Assembly: GCA_018340375.1 (NCBI GenBank)
Contig: JAFFJZ010000016.1
Location: forward strand, 6,331,372-6,395,371
Reading direction: 5' to 3'
From: Gonatopus flavifemur
Lineage: Eukaryota > Arthropoda > Insecta > Hymenoptera > Dryinidae
DNA length: 64,000 nucleotides
A model generated the notes under the pieces. The model did no database searches, was not told where the DNA came from, and saw only the letters and a program-made list of their open reading frames with translations. Of the stretch, positions 22,681-35,434 are shown piece after piece. How positions within the stretch are numbered: the stretch's first letter is position 1; each line of letters starts with the position of its first letter. A program made the position numbers and the translations under genes.

Positions 22681-23640
22681 TTTCTCTTCGACCTCGTGAA
22701 GTTTTTTTCCGATACATGGATAGTATAAGAGAGGAGTTATTTGTTGTTTTTTCAAATCGATTCGGAATTTCATTCCTCACAAGGACTTCAAAATTGAAAC
22801 AGTATCACATGATATATTGTTACGTCGGAATCTCGAGGATTTATCTACAACAAGCGGATACTCAAGAATTTGCCGAATCAGGATCTGACAATCTGTGGTG
22901 GAAAAGGATCTATCAATTGAAATGTGACGATTATCTTGTTCTTGCCTTACGTACTCTCCTCGTCTGGATTGACGCTTCTCTCGTTTCTGTATGAGATTTG
23001 CATGTGCGAGTGTCAAAAGAGTTTGATTTCGTTGACGAGTGGTATATCGTCTTTAAGCGGGCTCACCGTTACAATTCGAAACGTTAAGACGAGTCAGTCG
23101 TTGCGAAGCGTACGTGTTAGCCAGACTTGCTCTCCTCGCTCGATCTTTCGTGTGTGTGTATGCGTGAGGATAAGTTCACATGCGACTTGGTTGTAATTTA
23201 GCTTGCAATTGCTCGATAATTAATTTTGATAGTGGATGCGTGAGTTCAACCTATGCTTAGTTTTTAGATGCTTTTCTGAGTGGGGATTTCAATGCAAACA
23301 ACGAGTGTGGTGTGAGAGATACACGCTGTGTTCAAACGCAAAGCAACGGCTCATCGCGATAAATATTAATATATAATTCTGAGTCGGCTCATAGAGGAGT
23401 GCAATCATTTAATTCGAAAGTTCAGGTTCCTCGGGCGGAATCCGTGGGTTTTTTTTGTAATTATTATGTGTGATTGAAATCTGAGGAAGAGTCTCAGTCG
23501 TAATGAATTCTTATTTCGAGTTGATCTTGCTTTGATTCTCCACTGATTACAATCCCTTTGATAACCCCGCTTCAGGTAGCGATGTGCCCACACAAAATCC
23601 AGGGTTGAGATGTTGAAATGAATCGTCTCATATATATATA
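22681..23640. other. Unassigned stretch after the truncated LINE
   Basis: No recognisable protein is coded. The composition differs sharply from the LINE to the left. A tgttacgtcgg motif at 22818 and a CpG-richer tract at 22970-23190 could belong to a solo LTR or an unspliced leader, but no second LTR edge was found. A short (TA)n microsatellite ends it at 23632-23651. Confidence 0.3.
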
Positions 23641-24370
23641 TATATATATATGTGGAAGATTTTTTGTTCAATCAGCCACCCCCTCTGATGAAAAATTGGG
23701 GCGACGTACAGGAATGAGCATGGGCTCATTTTGAAGCTACAGGTTCCTACTTTTCGGAAGGATGTGGCATTTTCAAAAATCCGATAAGGTGGCCTGAGTG
23801 CAGCGTCGAACGTCAACTGATCATAGAAGGAATAACCAAAGATCCTTCTGATCCATCTGTGAATTCATCATAGGGGATTTTCTGGGTCGGTGAAACCGAA
23901 TCTGTGGTCAAATTCGAGGAGATCGAGATGGCAGATATGGTGGCCGAAAACATGAGAATCGGAGAATCCCGTTTGAAACTCACTACTTGGAGGTTTTTGA
24001 GGTTGCTGAAACCGGAACCGTGGTCAAATTCCATAAATTCAAGATGTCGGATACAATATGGTGACCAAAGACATGAAAATCAAGAAATCCTGTTCGAAAC
24101 CCGTCAGGGGTTTTTTAGGTTACGAAATCCAAATCTAGGGTCAGATTCTCATAATTCATGATGGAGAATCCAATATGGCAATCGGCACATTCAAAATCAC
24201 ACCCCATTGCATTCAAATCAATCACTTGTTGATTCTCGGGGTCGCCAAATTCGAATCGCAGTCCCAATTCGCAGAATTCAGAAGGGTGGTTCCAATCTGG
24301 TGAGCCATGAATATTGTGCAGTTTACCAAATTGCATAATGTTCAGAGCATGAGTATTTTCAAAATTCGTA
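23641..24370 (+). repeat. Left TIR of the copy 3 element
   Basis: It pairs with 27594-28430. It is itself built of two to three units of about 120 bp sharing motifs such as atatggtggccgaaaacatg and tttgaggttgctgaaaccg. Confidence 0.8.
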
Positions 24371-24383
24371 AGGACAAGGTGGA

Positions 24384-24640
24384 TTGGTTATCCGTCACGT
24401 CCCCCTTCCATCCACCGTAGTTCTCCGTTACTCCTCCATCCGATCCACCTTGCTTCTTCGTTACTTCTCCCTTCTATCTACCTCAGCTCTCCATTACGTC
24501 TCCCTTCCATCTACCTTAGTCCTCCGTTACTTCTCCCTCCAATCCACCTCAGTTCTTCTCCGCTCCCCCCTTCCATCCACCCTAGTTTCTCGTTACCTCT
24601 TCCTTGAACCCATCTTGATTCCACGATATTGCTCCTGACA
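24384..24640. repeat. Minisatellite, unit about 42 bp
   Basis: Five to six units of the pattern cttccatccaccttagttctccgttacttctcc lie in a row. Because 42 is divisible by three, the plus strand reads as a 14-residue repeat (SLPSTLVLRYF). Low complexity and no start context argue against a gene. Confidence 0.8.
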
Positions 24641-24799
24641 CATTTTCAAACATACTTCTCCTCACGCCACGTCAGGATAGTTGACGAGAATTCAGGTTCT
24701 CCTTCGATGCCGTTCCTCCAATAGTGCTTCATAAAATAGTTGCAGGACATTATTCCGATTAGCAGTTGTAGGCTCAAATTTTTTTCGGGATAGTTAGTG

Positions 24800-25262
24800 A
24801 AGACTTACACAGTTTTTTGCTATCACCTCTTCAACAGTCCTTTTCAGGATAGTTGGGAAACATTTTTCCAGTGAGTATTATCTGGCTTGACAGTCCTTTT
24901 CGGGATAGTTAGCCAGAACTCTGAATTTACGCCTTCGTATTTCCAACAGTCCTCTTCAGAATAGTTGGAGAACATTCTCCCAATAAGTATTCTTTGACAT
25001 AACAGTTCTTGTCAGAATAGTTAGCCAACTCAAATTTTGCGTTCTCGTATCTCCAACAGTACTCCTCAGGATAGTTAGCTGGAACTCTGATTTCACGCCT
25101 TCGTATCTCCAACAGTCCTCTCCAGAATAGTTGGAGAACATTCTTTCAATAAGTATTTTTTGGCCTAACAGTCCTTGTCAGGATAGTTATCCAAAACGTA
25201 AATTTTGCGTTTTCGTATTTTCAACAGTCCTCTCCAGGATAGTGAGGGAGGAAATGCCTCTA
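24800..25262. repeat. Minisatellite, unit about 60 bp in 120-bp pairs
   Basis: The core caacagtcctcttcagaatagtt recurs about every 60 bp, alternating between two flanking contexts, so a higher-order unit near 120 bp is visible. Units differ by scattered substitutions. Confidence 0.8.
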
Positions 25263-25425
25263 GTAAGTATTTACCGCCCTCAAAACATTTCTAAACATGA
25301 TGAGCAACGCGGACATCGTTAACTCGAACATAACTAATATTACATTATTCTCTATCATAATTTTGTCTGTGCGTTGCCCAACTTTTGATTCATGAGAGTA
25401 TTCTGGACATTTTCATTCAGTAATT

Positions 25426-26905
25426 ATGTCTGGTGGAATTCATTGTGATAGATTTATGAATCCTCGCAAGAAAGATGGTGTACCTCATCACGAGGGCTCC
25501 AATCTGAGAAAAATATCAAATGCTCCTTCGCAAGAGAAATCAAGTTTACTGAAAACTGCTATGGTATGTCATGATTGTAGATTGAGATGTCCGATGAAAC
25601 GGTATCATATCGGTACGTATGTACCCGATTCCTGTGATCACAAAAATAACGTGAAATATGAAGTTGATCGATCTGACTCTCATCCTGGCCCTTCCAACCT
25701 TTCTCCAAACATTCAAGAAGGGTCTTCATCTGCGCAATCACTCGCATTAGAAGAACTTTTGCAGGGAATGGAAGACAAATTTGCAAGCTTGGAAAGTAAT
25801 GATCATATGAAGCTGGAAATCCCGACTATTGCGACAGAATCTTGGAATGTCAGACTAATTCCGGAGGAGTTCGGAGCCTCTTGATACTCAGCTGAGAGAG
25901 CTGAAGAAGATCGACTCATGGAATTTTGGCCGATGTCACTGCAAATGCTGGTAAAACTGTTCCAGATTCTGGTGTTACAAAAATTATTGATTCCTGCGAA
26001 GACGACACCATTAGTAAAATAATGCCGGGAATTAAGGAAACTTGCTCAGTTGAAGTTGATGGCCGTCGGATTAGAATGCAAAAACATCTCTTACTGATGA
26101 ATCCGGAGGGATTGCATGTAGTGTTCAAAAAATCCTACCCTGAAAATTCAGTTAGTTTCAGTGCTTTCGCAAAACTGCGACCACATGATTGTATATTGGC
26201 TGGAGCAAGGGAAACGCACTCATTGTGCGTATGCACGATCCATCAGAATTATAAATTGATGCTGGATGCAATTCCAATTGAAATGTTGACAAGAGATACT
26301 GAAAATTGAATTTGTGATTATCATCACTGTTCGGAGTTGATTGTTTGCAAAAATCTCACACCAAATTGTTACCTGGATCAATGTGCTGAATGTCCAGATA
26401 TTTCTGTTTCGTCCACAATGTTATTGAGAGTTTCATCAAATGTTTCTATTGATGGGGTGCAATACAGTGTGTGAACTGGGACGGATAGATCGACATTGGA
26501 AACAGCTATAGCTGACGTCTCAGACTTTGTTGATGAATTTTTTGACAAACTGAAGATCCCTGAGCAACACTCGTTCATAGCAAAGCAACAGGCAAATTTT
26601 ACTTCGGCAAAAAAACAGGATCTGAAGGATGGGGAAGTATTCGTTATGCTCGATTTCTCGGAAAATTATTCCTACGTGGTCCAAAACGCCTCTGTAGCAT
26701 TCCATTTCAATAATGAGCAATGCACTGTATTCCTCATTATATATTATTATGAGGAGGATAGCGAATTGAGGCATAAAAATTGCATTTTTCTATCAGATAG
26801 TCTGAAACATGATCTGCTGCTGTTTATACGATTCAAAAAAAAATTAATTAGAAGGTGGTTAGGATTTCCTCCAAATCTATGGGAGACATTCGCTCTAGAC
26901 TCCCA
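25426..26905 (+). pseudogene. DDE-transposase-like gene, copy 3 (truncated)
   Basis: It starts MSGGIHCDRFMNPRKK with a Cys-containing N-terminus, then LEELLQGMEDKFASLESND and IPTIATESWNVRLIPEEFG, matching copy 4 closely in order. A second frame (25926-26309) has FSAFAKLRPHDCILAGARET with CVCTIHQN. A third (26496-26905) has HSFIAKQQANF and VMLDFSENYSYVVQN, with the first catalytic-type Asp near 26652. After LIRRWLG the family sequence ends, so the second and third acids are lost. The gene is dead. It lies inside a pair of long inverted repeats, like copies 2 and 4. Confidence 0.75.
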
Positions 26906-27064
26906 GCCCGCTGAATAAATTACAGTGTGGTTGAGATGAATAATTCATCTCATCTTGGGTGATGGCTCCTTCGCTTACTCTGGACATGCGATGCACATGT
27001 GGCATGTGAGATGATACGTCCATCTGAGATGACTACACCATGGTGGTAATTTTACAAATAATGA

Positions 27065-27455
27065 GCATGGGTGCATTTACACTAACTGTTGTAAGTTTTC
27101 AACTTCACACATTTGGATGGTAAAATTACTATGACCTAATATTTGTCAATTCACAAATTGGTTCAGATAATATGCATTCACCCTGACTATGTTTGTGGAA
27201 TCAACATTCACCATCACATATCTTGTAGAATTATATGTACATAGTACTGTTGAATTCACACTCACTGTTGTCGGATTTTAACTTTACACACACGAATGGT
27301 AAAATCACCAAGAGATAGTGTTTATAAATTCACAATTTATTATAATTAGTTCAAGTAATATACGTTCGGAACTATATTTGTGGAAACAGAAATCTGCTTC
27401 ACATATCAAGTCATATCATTTGTACACAGTCCTGGTGAATTTACGTTCATTTTTT
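27065..27455. repeat. Tandem duplication, period about 180 bp
   Basis: The motif tcactgttgt with a following ttttaactt-type run appears at 27082 and 27261, and both units then carry atggtaaaat and tcacaaattg-like segments. A third start is visible near 27440. Confidence 0.7.
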
Positions 27456-27593
27456 CAGTGTAGGGGAATTTCCAATCATATGATGTTTAACAACACAAAT
27501 TGACATGAGAATTGGAAACCTGTCGCAGAAATTTGATTCTCAATCTTCCATTCTGTGTCCTGAATAATGGGAATGGGAAACTCGATTCTTCGC

Positions 27594-28430
27594 CCTTGAA
27601 AATTTGGAAAATACTCATGCTCTGAACATCATGCAATTCGGAAAATTGCACAATATTCATGGTTCACCAGATTGGAACCACCCTTCTCAATTCTGAGAAT
27701 TGGGACTCAGATTCAAATTTGGCGACCCCGAGAATCAACAAGTAATTAATTTGAATGCAATGGGGTGTGATTTTGAATTTGCCAATTGCCATATTGGATT
27801 CCCCATCATGAGTTATGAGAATCTCACTCTAGATTTGGATTTTGTAACCTAGAAAACCCCTGACTGATGATTTTCAAACGGAATTTCTTGATTTTCATGT
27901 TTTCGGTCACCATATTGGATCCGTCATCTTGAATTTCGGGAATCTGAGTTCAGATTAGGATTCAGCGACCTCAAAAACCCCCACGCAGTGAGTTTCATAG
28001 GAAATTCTCTGATTTTCATGTTTTCGGCCGCCATATTGGATCCGCTATATTGAATTTCTGAAATTTGACCACGGTTTCGGTTTCAGCGACCTCAAAAACC
28101 TCCAAGTAGTGAGTTTCAAACGGGATTCTTCGATTCCGTCATCTTGAATTTCTCAAATTTGACCACAGATTCTGAGATGAATTCTCAAATGGATTGGGAG
28201 GATCTTTGGCTATTTTTTGATAATTCGTTCCCCCTCGACCGTTTTCCAAGGACGTTTGACGCTGCACCTAGGCCACCATAGTGAATTTTCAAAGAGGCCA
28301 CATCTCTCCAAGAACTGGGGACCTGTAGCTCCAAAATGAGCCCATGTCCATCCCTTTACGTCGCTCCAATTTTTGAACAAAGGGGGTGGTTGATTTCCTA
28401 AAGAATGCCCCATATATATATTTATAAAAC
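27594..28430 (-). repeat. Right TIR of the copy 3 element
   Basis: Inverted partner of 23641-24370. It holds one more internal unit (about 120 bp, with ttttcggncnccatattggat) than the left arm, which explains the length difference. Confidence 0.8.
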
Positions 28431-29708
28431 TTCAATGATTCAATAAGTAACAGATTCGGTCATATAGTCCACATACTGATTTGAATTAAAAAGGTCACAT
28501 AATATTTGAATAATTCATTCCGTAAATAACGTCACGGATTGCACATTGATTGTTGAGATATTCCTGAGGGTCACTCAGTGGATATTCATGCTTAATATAG
28601 GTTAAAAAAGGAGGGAACACAAATCGAACAATATGTTCAAACTCCGAGGGTGACTTGGTGATAGGGGAGACTTTGTGAATTTCTGTTTCTAAGAAGATTA
28701 GAAATAATTAATCTTTCTAATTCTGAGGATTACTGTGTATGTTTCATGGGATTTCATAATTTTCCACAACAGTGTTTTGAATAGATCAAGAATCTTCTCT
28801 GAATTGATATCATATCCAGTGGGAAAATTTTTGTTATTTTTGCGAAATTTTCTTGAATAATTGGACTATTAATGAATCTGAATTCGTTCTTGTTATTACA
28901 GACATCAATCTTTCAGGAATGGATAATTTTTTATGAAGAGCAACATATCATAAAATAAACCCTGTTAAAAGTTCCCAATGAAACATATGTTACTGGTACA
29001 CGAGAATCACTTCTGAATATTGAAAAAATCATTCATTCCAAACTCTTTCGTGGAGAATTCTTGGTGCCAGATTCCCATGGAACTCCATCGCTTTTATGGG
29101 TTCCAATTCTCTCTCATTGGTTTTCATGAGGTTTGATATGTGTATTCGCAACAGTATTCATAGGATGTTACAAGGCTTATAAGATAAGGCCCCCAAATGA
29201 GGTTTAATGACTGTTAAAGGATCGCGTATAACATTCCTCAACTGTTGATCAACTCTATTTGAAAGTGATGAGCCATGTGTATGAGAGATAAATATTTTTC
29301 TTGTCGTATATGGATATACCTGAAGCAACATTCATTAAATACCATTCAATTTTCCTCTTAGAGTGAGAATTCTGGAGGAGTTGAGGACGAATTGATTTTC
29401 AACAGTTCAAACTGGTCCTCCTGTGTCGTCTGCATTGTGAGAACCTGGTTCCAAAATTCCATATGAACAATTTAAGCAACAAGTGAAGCAATTAACATAT
29501 GAATGTTTCAATTATTCATGAAGTGTTTTCCTCTCCTCATATGAAGTTGCATGAAATTTCACACAGAATTTGAATTCTTCGTGCACTCTGATATGAACTC
29601 CAACAAATTCTGTGAAAGTGACATACACTGATGGTCGGAGAAGATTTTCAATCAAGAGGTTCAGAATGGTCACATTCGTCTGATATATCAAATATTACAT
29701 TGATTTTC
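28431..29708. other. Unassigned AT-rich stretch
   Basis: No gene, clear repeat pair or RNA gene was seen. It ends where the left arm of the large inverted duplication begins. Confidence 0.4.
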
Positions 29709-29879
29709 ACAGTGTGCAACAGTATTTTGTTCCTCTTCTACATGATCAATGGTGTGATCAAATTCCGATAAACGAACGAACGACCCTCCAATTCTCGGAT
29801 TCAACTCTTTCTTATTTTCTAATTGCTTTAGACTATTACAATCTGTTTTTATCACAATTAGTGTGCCCAACAAATACAC

Positions 29880-32025
29880 TCACAATTTTTCCAAACTGCA
29901 TACTATTGCCAGTGCTTCTAATCCGAACGAATGACATTTCCCATTCTTGCGCGTCGTTTTGCGACTGTAATAACTCACGGGATGTAACTTTTGATCTAGT
30001 TGTTGCTGGAACAAAACCGCACCTAGCTCTATGCTACTTGCATCAGTATGCACTCCTGTTCTAGCGTTCGGATGATATGCAGCTAAAATAGGCTTGGACA
30101 ATAATCTCCTTTCAATTTTGTTGAATGCTCTGATTTGCTCTCCTTCCTTGACGAATTTTGCATCTTTGATAAGCATATCAGTCCATGGTTTTGAAATTAT
30201 AGCAAATCCCTTCACAAATCTCCAAACAAAACTAGCCAAACCTACGAAACTACGAACACTTTTTATTTTTTCTAAAACTGGAAAATCTTTTATACATTTT
30301 GATTTTCCTCGACCTGGTTCAATACATCCGTTTGAAATTCTCAACCCAAGATAATCCATACTTCTTTTCAAAAGTGACATTTCTTTAAATTCAGTGGCGA
30401 ACCTGCATCTCTGGGAATATTTAATTCTGTTAATCGTCACAAAGCTTCTGGAATAGTTTTTGTCATGATGAACAAAACATCGGAATGAGCCATCGCCCAT
30501 TTGGACAATAAATCATCCGCCATAACGTTCATAAGCCCCTGAAACTCGGCTGGAGCATCACACAAACCGGAAGGCATACACTTCAATTGATAGTGACCAT
30601 CCGGAGTTACAAGAGCTGATCCAATTGATCATCCATACGCGGCATCGGATACTTACAACGTTTTATCTGCTTATTAATTTTTCGATAATCTACACACATG
30701 TGCAGGTCACCATTTCTCTCCTTCACGAGCAACATTGGACTGGCGAACGGTGAGGTGCTGTCTTCCACGATGTCCGCTTATTTCAGCTCTCCAATCATCT
30801 TCGCAGTTTGTTGTCGTTCATGAAACAATAGTCGATATGGTCTCAAGTAAACTGGTCCCGTTGAAGTCAGCTCGATGCTCATTCCCGCCTTAGTAGTACG
30901 ACCAATTTGATTCATGTTACGAGCAACCAAATCCTTGAATTCATTCGAAACATTCAGTCAATCTCCTCTAACCTACACCACGAAATCAGTATCAATTCCT
31001 GATTCGAGGATTGTCTCTGTATTCACTCCCCGCTTCGAATTTGGATGACCGCAAGTTTCTCCTCTCATAAGTTTATCGCCTAGCCGAATTTCATAGCCTT
31101 TATGAGTCACATTTAACACTGGAATGACAGATTGGCCCGATCCATCTGTTTCTATTGAACACCTCGGTATCAAATGTCCGTCGCTTCTAATCCCTCCTTC
31201 CACAGAAATATCTGTTTGTGAGAACTCTGTTTTCACTGTGGCGTGTCCCGAAGAATTAGGGGGTATCACTTGGGCATCTATCGCCCATAATGCAGTCTCA
31301 ATTTTCTTTATGAGGATCTATCTTCGTAACGTCATTCATATTATCTGCAATCCGTAGCTCATTGTTTGTACTCAGAACAATAACATCTGAATGCTCAGTG
31401 TATAGATGACCCGCTAGAAGATCTATTTCCTGACTACTTTCCGGTACGATGTGTATTTCCACTTTTGCACCAACTTCATCTGTGCTTAGTATTGACGTTA
31501 CAATTCCAAGAGGTTGAACTTTCCCTCACCATATCCAATGAGAGGCTCCATCTTCGTTTCATAATAACTCGAATTAATTTTCTCGGCAATATCTTCACGT
31601 GAAGACACAACACTACATCCCATATCTATATATCCTTGTACTTTATGTCCATTTGAAAGAACATCTTTGAAATATGTCGCATGTGTATTTTGATTAACAC
31701 AGAGCAATGATTAATTTTTACTATCTCTTCCTTTTTTCAGTTCACTATCACAATTAAACGGGAAATGTCCCATTTGTCCACACCTAAAACACTCGACTTT
31801 GGTTATGCCTTTGGTTCTGTCTTCACTCTTTTCCTTTTCAATTTCGATTGTTCCATCGTCCTTGCTTTGTGTACATGCATTTGCCTTATGCCCCATTTGT
31901 TGACACGCGAAACACTTGACGTTCATAGGCTTACTGTGAGATAGCGTTCTCGTCGTCTCTTTCATGTATGTTGCTCCGCTTCTCAAATCTGGCAACAATG
32001 CACCTCGCGTGGTATATTTATTCAA
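29880..32025 (-). pseudogene. Gypsy nucleocapsid, protease, RT and RNase H parts, left copy
   Basis: Two CCHC zinc knuckles (CFACQQMGHKANAC, CFRCGQMGHFPFNC) lie at 31711-32025. The protease trace (YIDMGCSVVSS) is at 31498-31707, with DMG in place of the usual DTG/DSG. RT traces at 30500-30950 contain stop codons. RNase H and its approach (SVRSFVGLASFVWRFVKGFA, then TGVHTDASSIELGAVLFQQ) are in one frame at 29880-30500. Here the frame is uninterrupted at about 30360, whereas the right copy has one extra base. The remnant cannot encode a working polyprotein. Confidence 0.85.
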
Positions 32026-32040
32026 GGGTCCTAGAAAATC

Positions 32041-32484
32041 TTAAAATCTCACGTTATTAAGCCCACTCACAATCACTTGAATCATTTCTCGATTCTGCAT
32101 TCCTGCTTTTAAACATTTTGATAATTTTTCATAATAATATTCAACGATATTTTGATTCGGTTTTCGTTTATAATTTTGAGCTTCCAATCGTAATGCAACT
32201 GAATCGTCATCGCTCGGGAATTCAGTTCTCAATTCCACTTTCCATTGTTCCCATGTTCTAGGATTTTCAACAGCAGGTACACTATCGCGCCATCTTTTCG
32301 CTACGCCTACTAAATTCGCCAACGCATAATGGCAAGTTGCTGCATCATCCCACTCAAACAATACTTGGGATTCTTCGATTTTTGAAATCCAAGCTCCAAT
32401 ATTCAAATCTCCTTCAACAGGATCGAACTGAGGTAAAATCTTTATGATATTCCCGTAATGTGTGTGTTCTGGAGGGTCGGCCAT
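32041..32484 (-). pseudogene. Gypsy gag, left copy
   Basis: A 147-residue frame identical in protein sequence to the right copy (35435-35878). It starts MADPPEHTHYGN just inside the LTR leader and has the retrotransposon gag core (FDPVEGDLNIGAWI, then RDSVPAVENPRTWEQWK). Gag forms the particle of the element. The gene is an inverted duplicate, not an independent insertion. Confidence 0.85.
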
Positions 32485-32760
32485 GTTTATTTCTTTCCGT
32501 CGTCACTCGATATCTCAAGTTTCGTATCGTCACGCTTTGTATCCTCTTGTATCTTGTCTGCTCTTCCCTCAGTCTTACTACGCGTTCTTACTGAGGGCAT
32601 CCGTATATATAATTTTCTCTCTGTCTATTATCTTACAATTCAGCCACACTTCTACCAATCTCACCCGCTTCGACACGGAACAATAAATCACTCTCATTTT
32701 CTGTCAACACCCTAACTTCGATTTAGAACATGCGCGCGGTTCGGATACTGTTTCTGGAAT

Positions 32761-32988
32761 TGTCGGACCCACGAATAACGAGATCATCATTCGATTATTG
32801 AACGAACCGATTTTATTATTAATAAGGGAAGTTATGAATACAACAGAATGGGTGCTTCTCTGACGCTCTCTCCACGCGCAGTAGTCCAATCTCATGTGCG
32901 CGCCACGCACCGCTCGTGCCACTCCTCACACACACACACACACCGCGACACGAACAGCAACACATATGTATTGTTATATATACCGACA
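32761..32988 (-). repeat. 5' LTR of the left gypsy copy
   Basis: 228 bp, bounded by TGTCGG and CCGACA, the mirror image of 34931-35158 with about one to two changes. It includes a (CA)n run. Confidence 0.85.
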
Positions 32989-33398
32989 ATTGATATATTC
33001 ATGTTAAATACAGAATCTACCAACACTGTCAGTGTTGCCAAGTTGGATCCCTCCGAATTCTGCATTCCAACGACTGAGGATTTCTGAGAGATTCCTCAAA
33101 TTTTTAAGAATTTGGCCTGTGGGCCAGCTTCGGGAATAATTGAGGTCTCGTATGCAAGAACCGGAAATGCGCGCGGAACAAGAGAGAAGAATTACTCAGA
33201 GCTGACACAAGAGGCATGAAAAAAAAGTTGGAATTTCGACGAACTAAAAATACTGGGTGATCGGGCTCGAGAAATCAATACGAGTATCCGTTTACAATTT
33301 TTCCCTATCATCAATAGTTTTCGAGAAAAAAAATGAAAACTACCTATTTTTTCGTACTAAAATTGATTGTTTTTCAATTTTAAACATTTCGAATCTTC

Positions 33399-33518
33399 AA
33401 TTTTTCCTTGTGATATTCCAACTGATGGTGGGAGTGGAGCGTTTTCTAAATCGCTTACTCTCTAAATTTAGAAAACGCTCCACCCCCACCATCAGTTTGA
33501 ATATCACAAGGAAAAATT
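33399..33518. repeat. Hairpin with 53-bp arms
   Basis: Arms at 33399-33451 and 33466-33518 are reverse complements with two mismatches, separated by a 14-base loop. It lies in the unique centre of the large inverted duplication. It could be a tiny MITE or a source of hairpin RNA; nothing in the sequence decides this. Confidence 0.9.
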
Positions 33519-34300
33519 AAACATTTGAAATGTTTGGTACGATACTTGAGCCCCAAAGGAAAATCATTCTTTGAAAATATGTTCCTCAATATACAATCTA
33601 AAGTAAGGAAGAATTGAATATTTAGGTCTCTAGACGTACGTTTCCGTTCTTCACATATTATGTCTTTTTCTTATAAACGTTTGTAATTTCGACTGGACTT
33701 TTTTTTACGACGAATAAAAATACTTCTCATTCCAATTCTCAACAACTACGTATTTTTCATTTGTTGATGATTGGAGACGGAAAAATTCCAAGCAAAATTC
33801 ATCGCGTTGGACAATAGTTTTACGGATTTTCGAGTGCAAGTCCGATTATTGCATTCATTGGAATATCTTTTTCATTATCTTCCTGTTTGATCCAAAATTT
33901 TAACCAAATCTTCATCGAACATAGAGAAAGAACTTTGTCACTTGTTGAAGTTTACTGGGATCCAAACTTCCCTCCATCTTTCTTCCGTTTGAAACTCGTT
34001 TGACACGTATGTTGATGTTTTATCTAATGAATTTGATGAATGGTGATTTTGCAAGATTTGAACTGAATCATGGGCTTCACTGATGCGTTACGAATGTACA
34101 TAACAAATTTGATACAAATCGGCAAAGATTTCGCTGAATAATATCAAAAAACCCTCGCTTGAGAACTATCGCGCGTCCAGCGTCGTGTATCTTAGTTGAA
34201 CAGCATTGCCGTTGCGACGAACGAGACGGTTCGTCGTGAATAATGTTTGATATCTTGCACATTTTTCACTCGATTGATCTGAAAATTACAGGAAAACTTC
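33519..34300. other. Centre of the large inverted duplication, non-repeated part
   Basis: About 0.8 kb with no coding signal. Its right side (from about 34300) is homologous to 55580-56010. Confidence 0.4.
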
Positions 34301-34860
34301 TTCGAACATTGAGGAACAACTTCGTCGCTTCGACTTTTTTCAAATCGGAAATTCTTCCAACTCCCCTTCCCTGCAAAGCGTTCAAAACGTGGTTTTTACT
34401 TCGAATTAAAAATTTATCAATTTGTTATCAACTTTTACAAATTTTCCACAGATCGTTGTCATCGGGGAAGGCTTACGAATCAGAATCTGCAAGATTTATC
34501 TTGATACGTTGGGAACTGACGGAGTTACGGCGAGTTTAAGATTGAAAAACAATCAATTTTAGTACGAAAGAACAGGTAGTTTTCATTTTTTTTCTCCAAA
34601 ACTATTGATCATAGGGAAAAATTGTAAACGGATACTCGCATTGATTCCTCAAGCCCGATCACCCAGTATTTTTAGTTCGTCGAAATTCCAACTTTTTTTT
34701 TATGCCTCTTGTGTCAGCTCTGAGTAATTCTTCTCTCTTGTTCCGCGCGCATTTCCGGTTCTTGCATACGAGACCTCAATTATTCCCGAAGCTGGCCCAC
34801 AGGCCAAATTCTTGAAAATTTGAGGAATCTCTCAGAAATCCTCAGTCGTTGGAATGCAGA
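34300..34860 (+). repeat. Dispersed repeat shared with 55580-56010
   Basis: Shared landmarks are aacaacttcgtc, tttttacttcgaatt, aaaactattgat/aatta and cagtatttt followed by a ttgaaattccaactttttt-type run. The gypsy element sits at its edge. A mirror of the end of this repeat lies at 33060-33385. Confidence 0.7.
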
Positions 34861-34930
34861 ATTCGGAGGGATCCAACTTGGCAACACTGACAGTGTTGGT
34901 AGATTCTGTATTTAACATGAATATATCAAT

Positions 34931-35158
34931 TGTCGGTATATATAACTATACATATGTGTTGCTGTTCGTGTCGCGGTGTGTGTGTGTGTGTGAGGAGTGG
35001 CACGAGCGGTGCGTGGCGCGCACATGAGATTGGACTACTGCGCGTGGAGAGAGCGTCAGAGAAGCACCCATTCTGTTGTATTCATAACTTCCCTTATTAA
35101 TAATAAAATCGGTTCGTTCAATAATCGAATGATGGTCTCGTTATTCGTGGGTCCGACA
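34931..35158 (+). repeat. 5' LTR of the right gypsy copy
   Basis: TGTCGGTATATATAAC start and GGTCCGACA end. It contains a TATATAA promoter-like run close to its start and a (GT)n tract. A primer-binding site was not confidently identified after it. Confidence 0.9.
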
Positions 35159-35434
35159 ATTCCAGAAACAGTATCCGAACCGCGCGCATGTTCTAAATCG
35201 AAGTTAGGGTGTTGACAGAAAATGAGAGTGATTTATTGTTCCGTGTCGAAGCGGGTGAGATTGGTAGAAGTGTGGCTGAATTGTAAGATAATAGACAGAG
35301 AGAAAATTATATATACGGATGCCCTCAGTAAGAACGCGTAGTAAGACTGAGGGAAGAGCAGACAAGATACAAGAGGATACAAAGCGTGACGATACGAAAC
35401 TTGAGATATCGAGTGACGACGGAAAGAAATAAAC

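Larger units (their letters stand above)
23641..28430 (+). mobile_element. Long-TIR element carrying DDE-like copy 3
   Basis: Two inverted repeats of about 0.73 and 0.84 kb (23641-24370 and 27594-28430) enclose minisatellites, copy 3 of the DDE-like gene and a tandem duplication. Both outer ends run into TA-rich sequence, so exact termini and target duplication cannot be read. The repeat sequence is not recognisably related to that of copies 2 or 4. Confidence 0.65.
29709..32988 (-). mobile_element. Ty3/gypsy retrotransposon, left partial copy
   Basis: Minus-strand order is LTR, gag, zinc knuckles, protease, reverse transcriptase and the start of RNase H, then an abrupt end at 29709. The integrase and 3' LTR are missing. 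The same in-frame stops seen in the right copy are present, so it was copied after decay had begun. The reverse transcriptase keeps FASPMLLVKERNGDLH-type sequence around 30700. Confidence 0.9.
29709..33385 (-). repeat. Left arm of a 3.68-kb near-identical inverted duplication
   Basis: This arm is the reverse complement of 34534-38211 with only a handful of substitutions and one single-base length change (an extra A in the right arm near 37557). It contains part of a gypsy element, its 5' LTR and about 400 bp of flanking DNA. Homology ends sharply at 29709 inside the gypsy RNase H region, where the right arm continues with gypsy and this side continues with unrelated sequence. Confidence 0.9.

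Noticed and set aside
22818..23620. Possible solo LTR
   Set aside because: Only one LTR-like edge motif; no second edge, polyadenylation context or target duplication could be shown.
24800..25262. Regularly spaced repeat, considered as a CRISPR array
   Set aside because: Units are diverged and contiguous without unique spacers, and the window is clearly eukaryotic.
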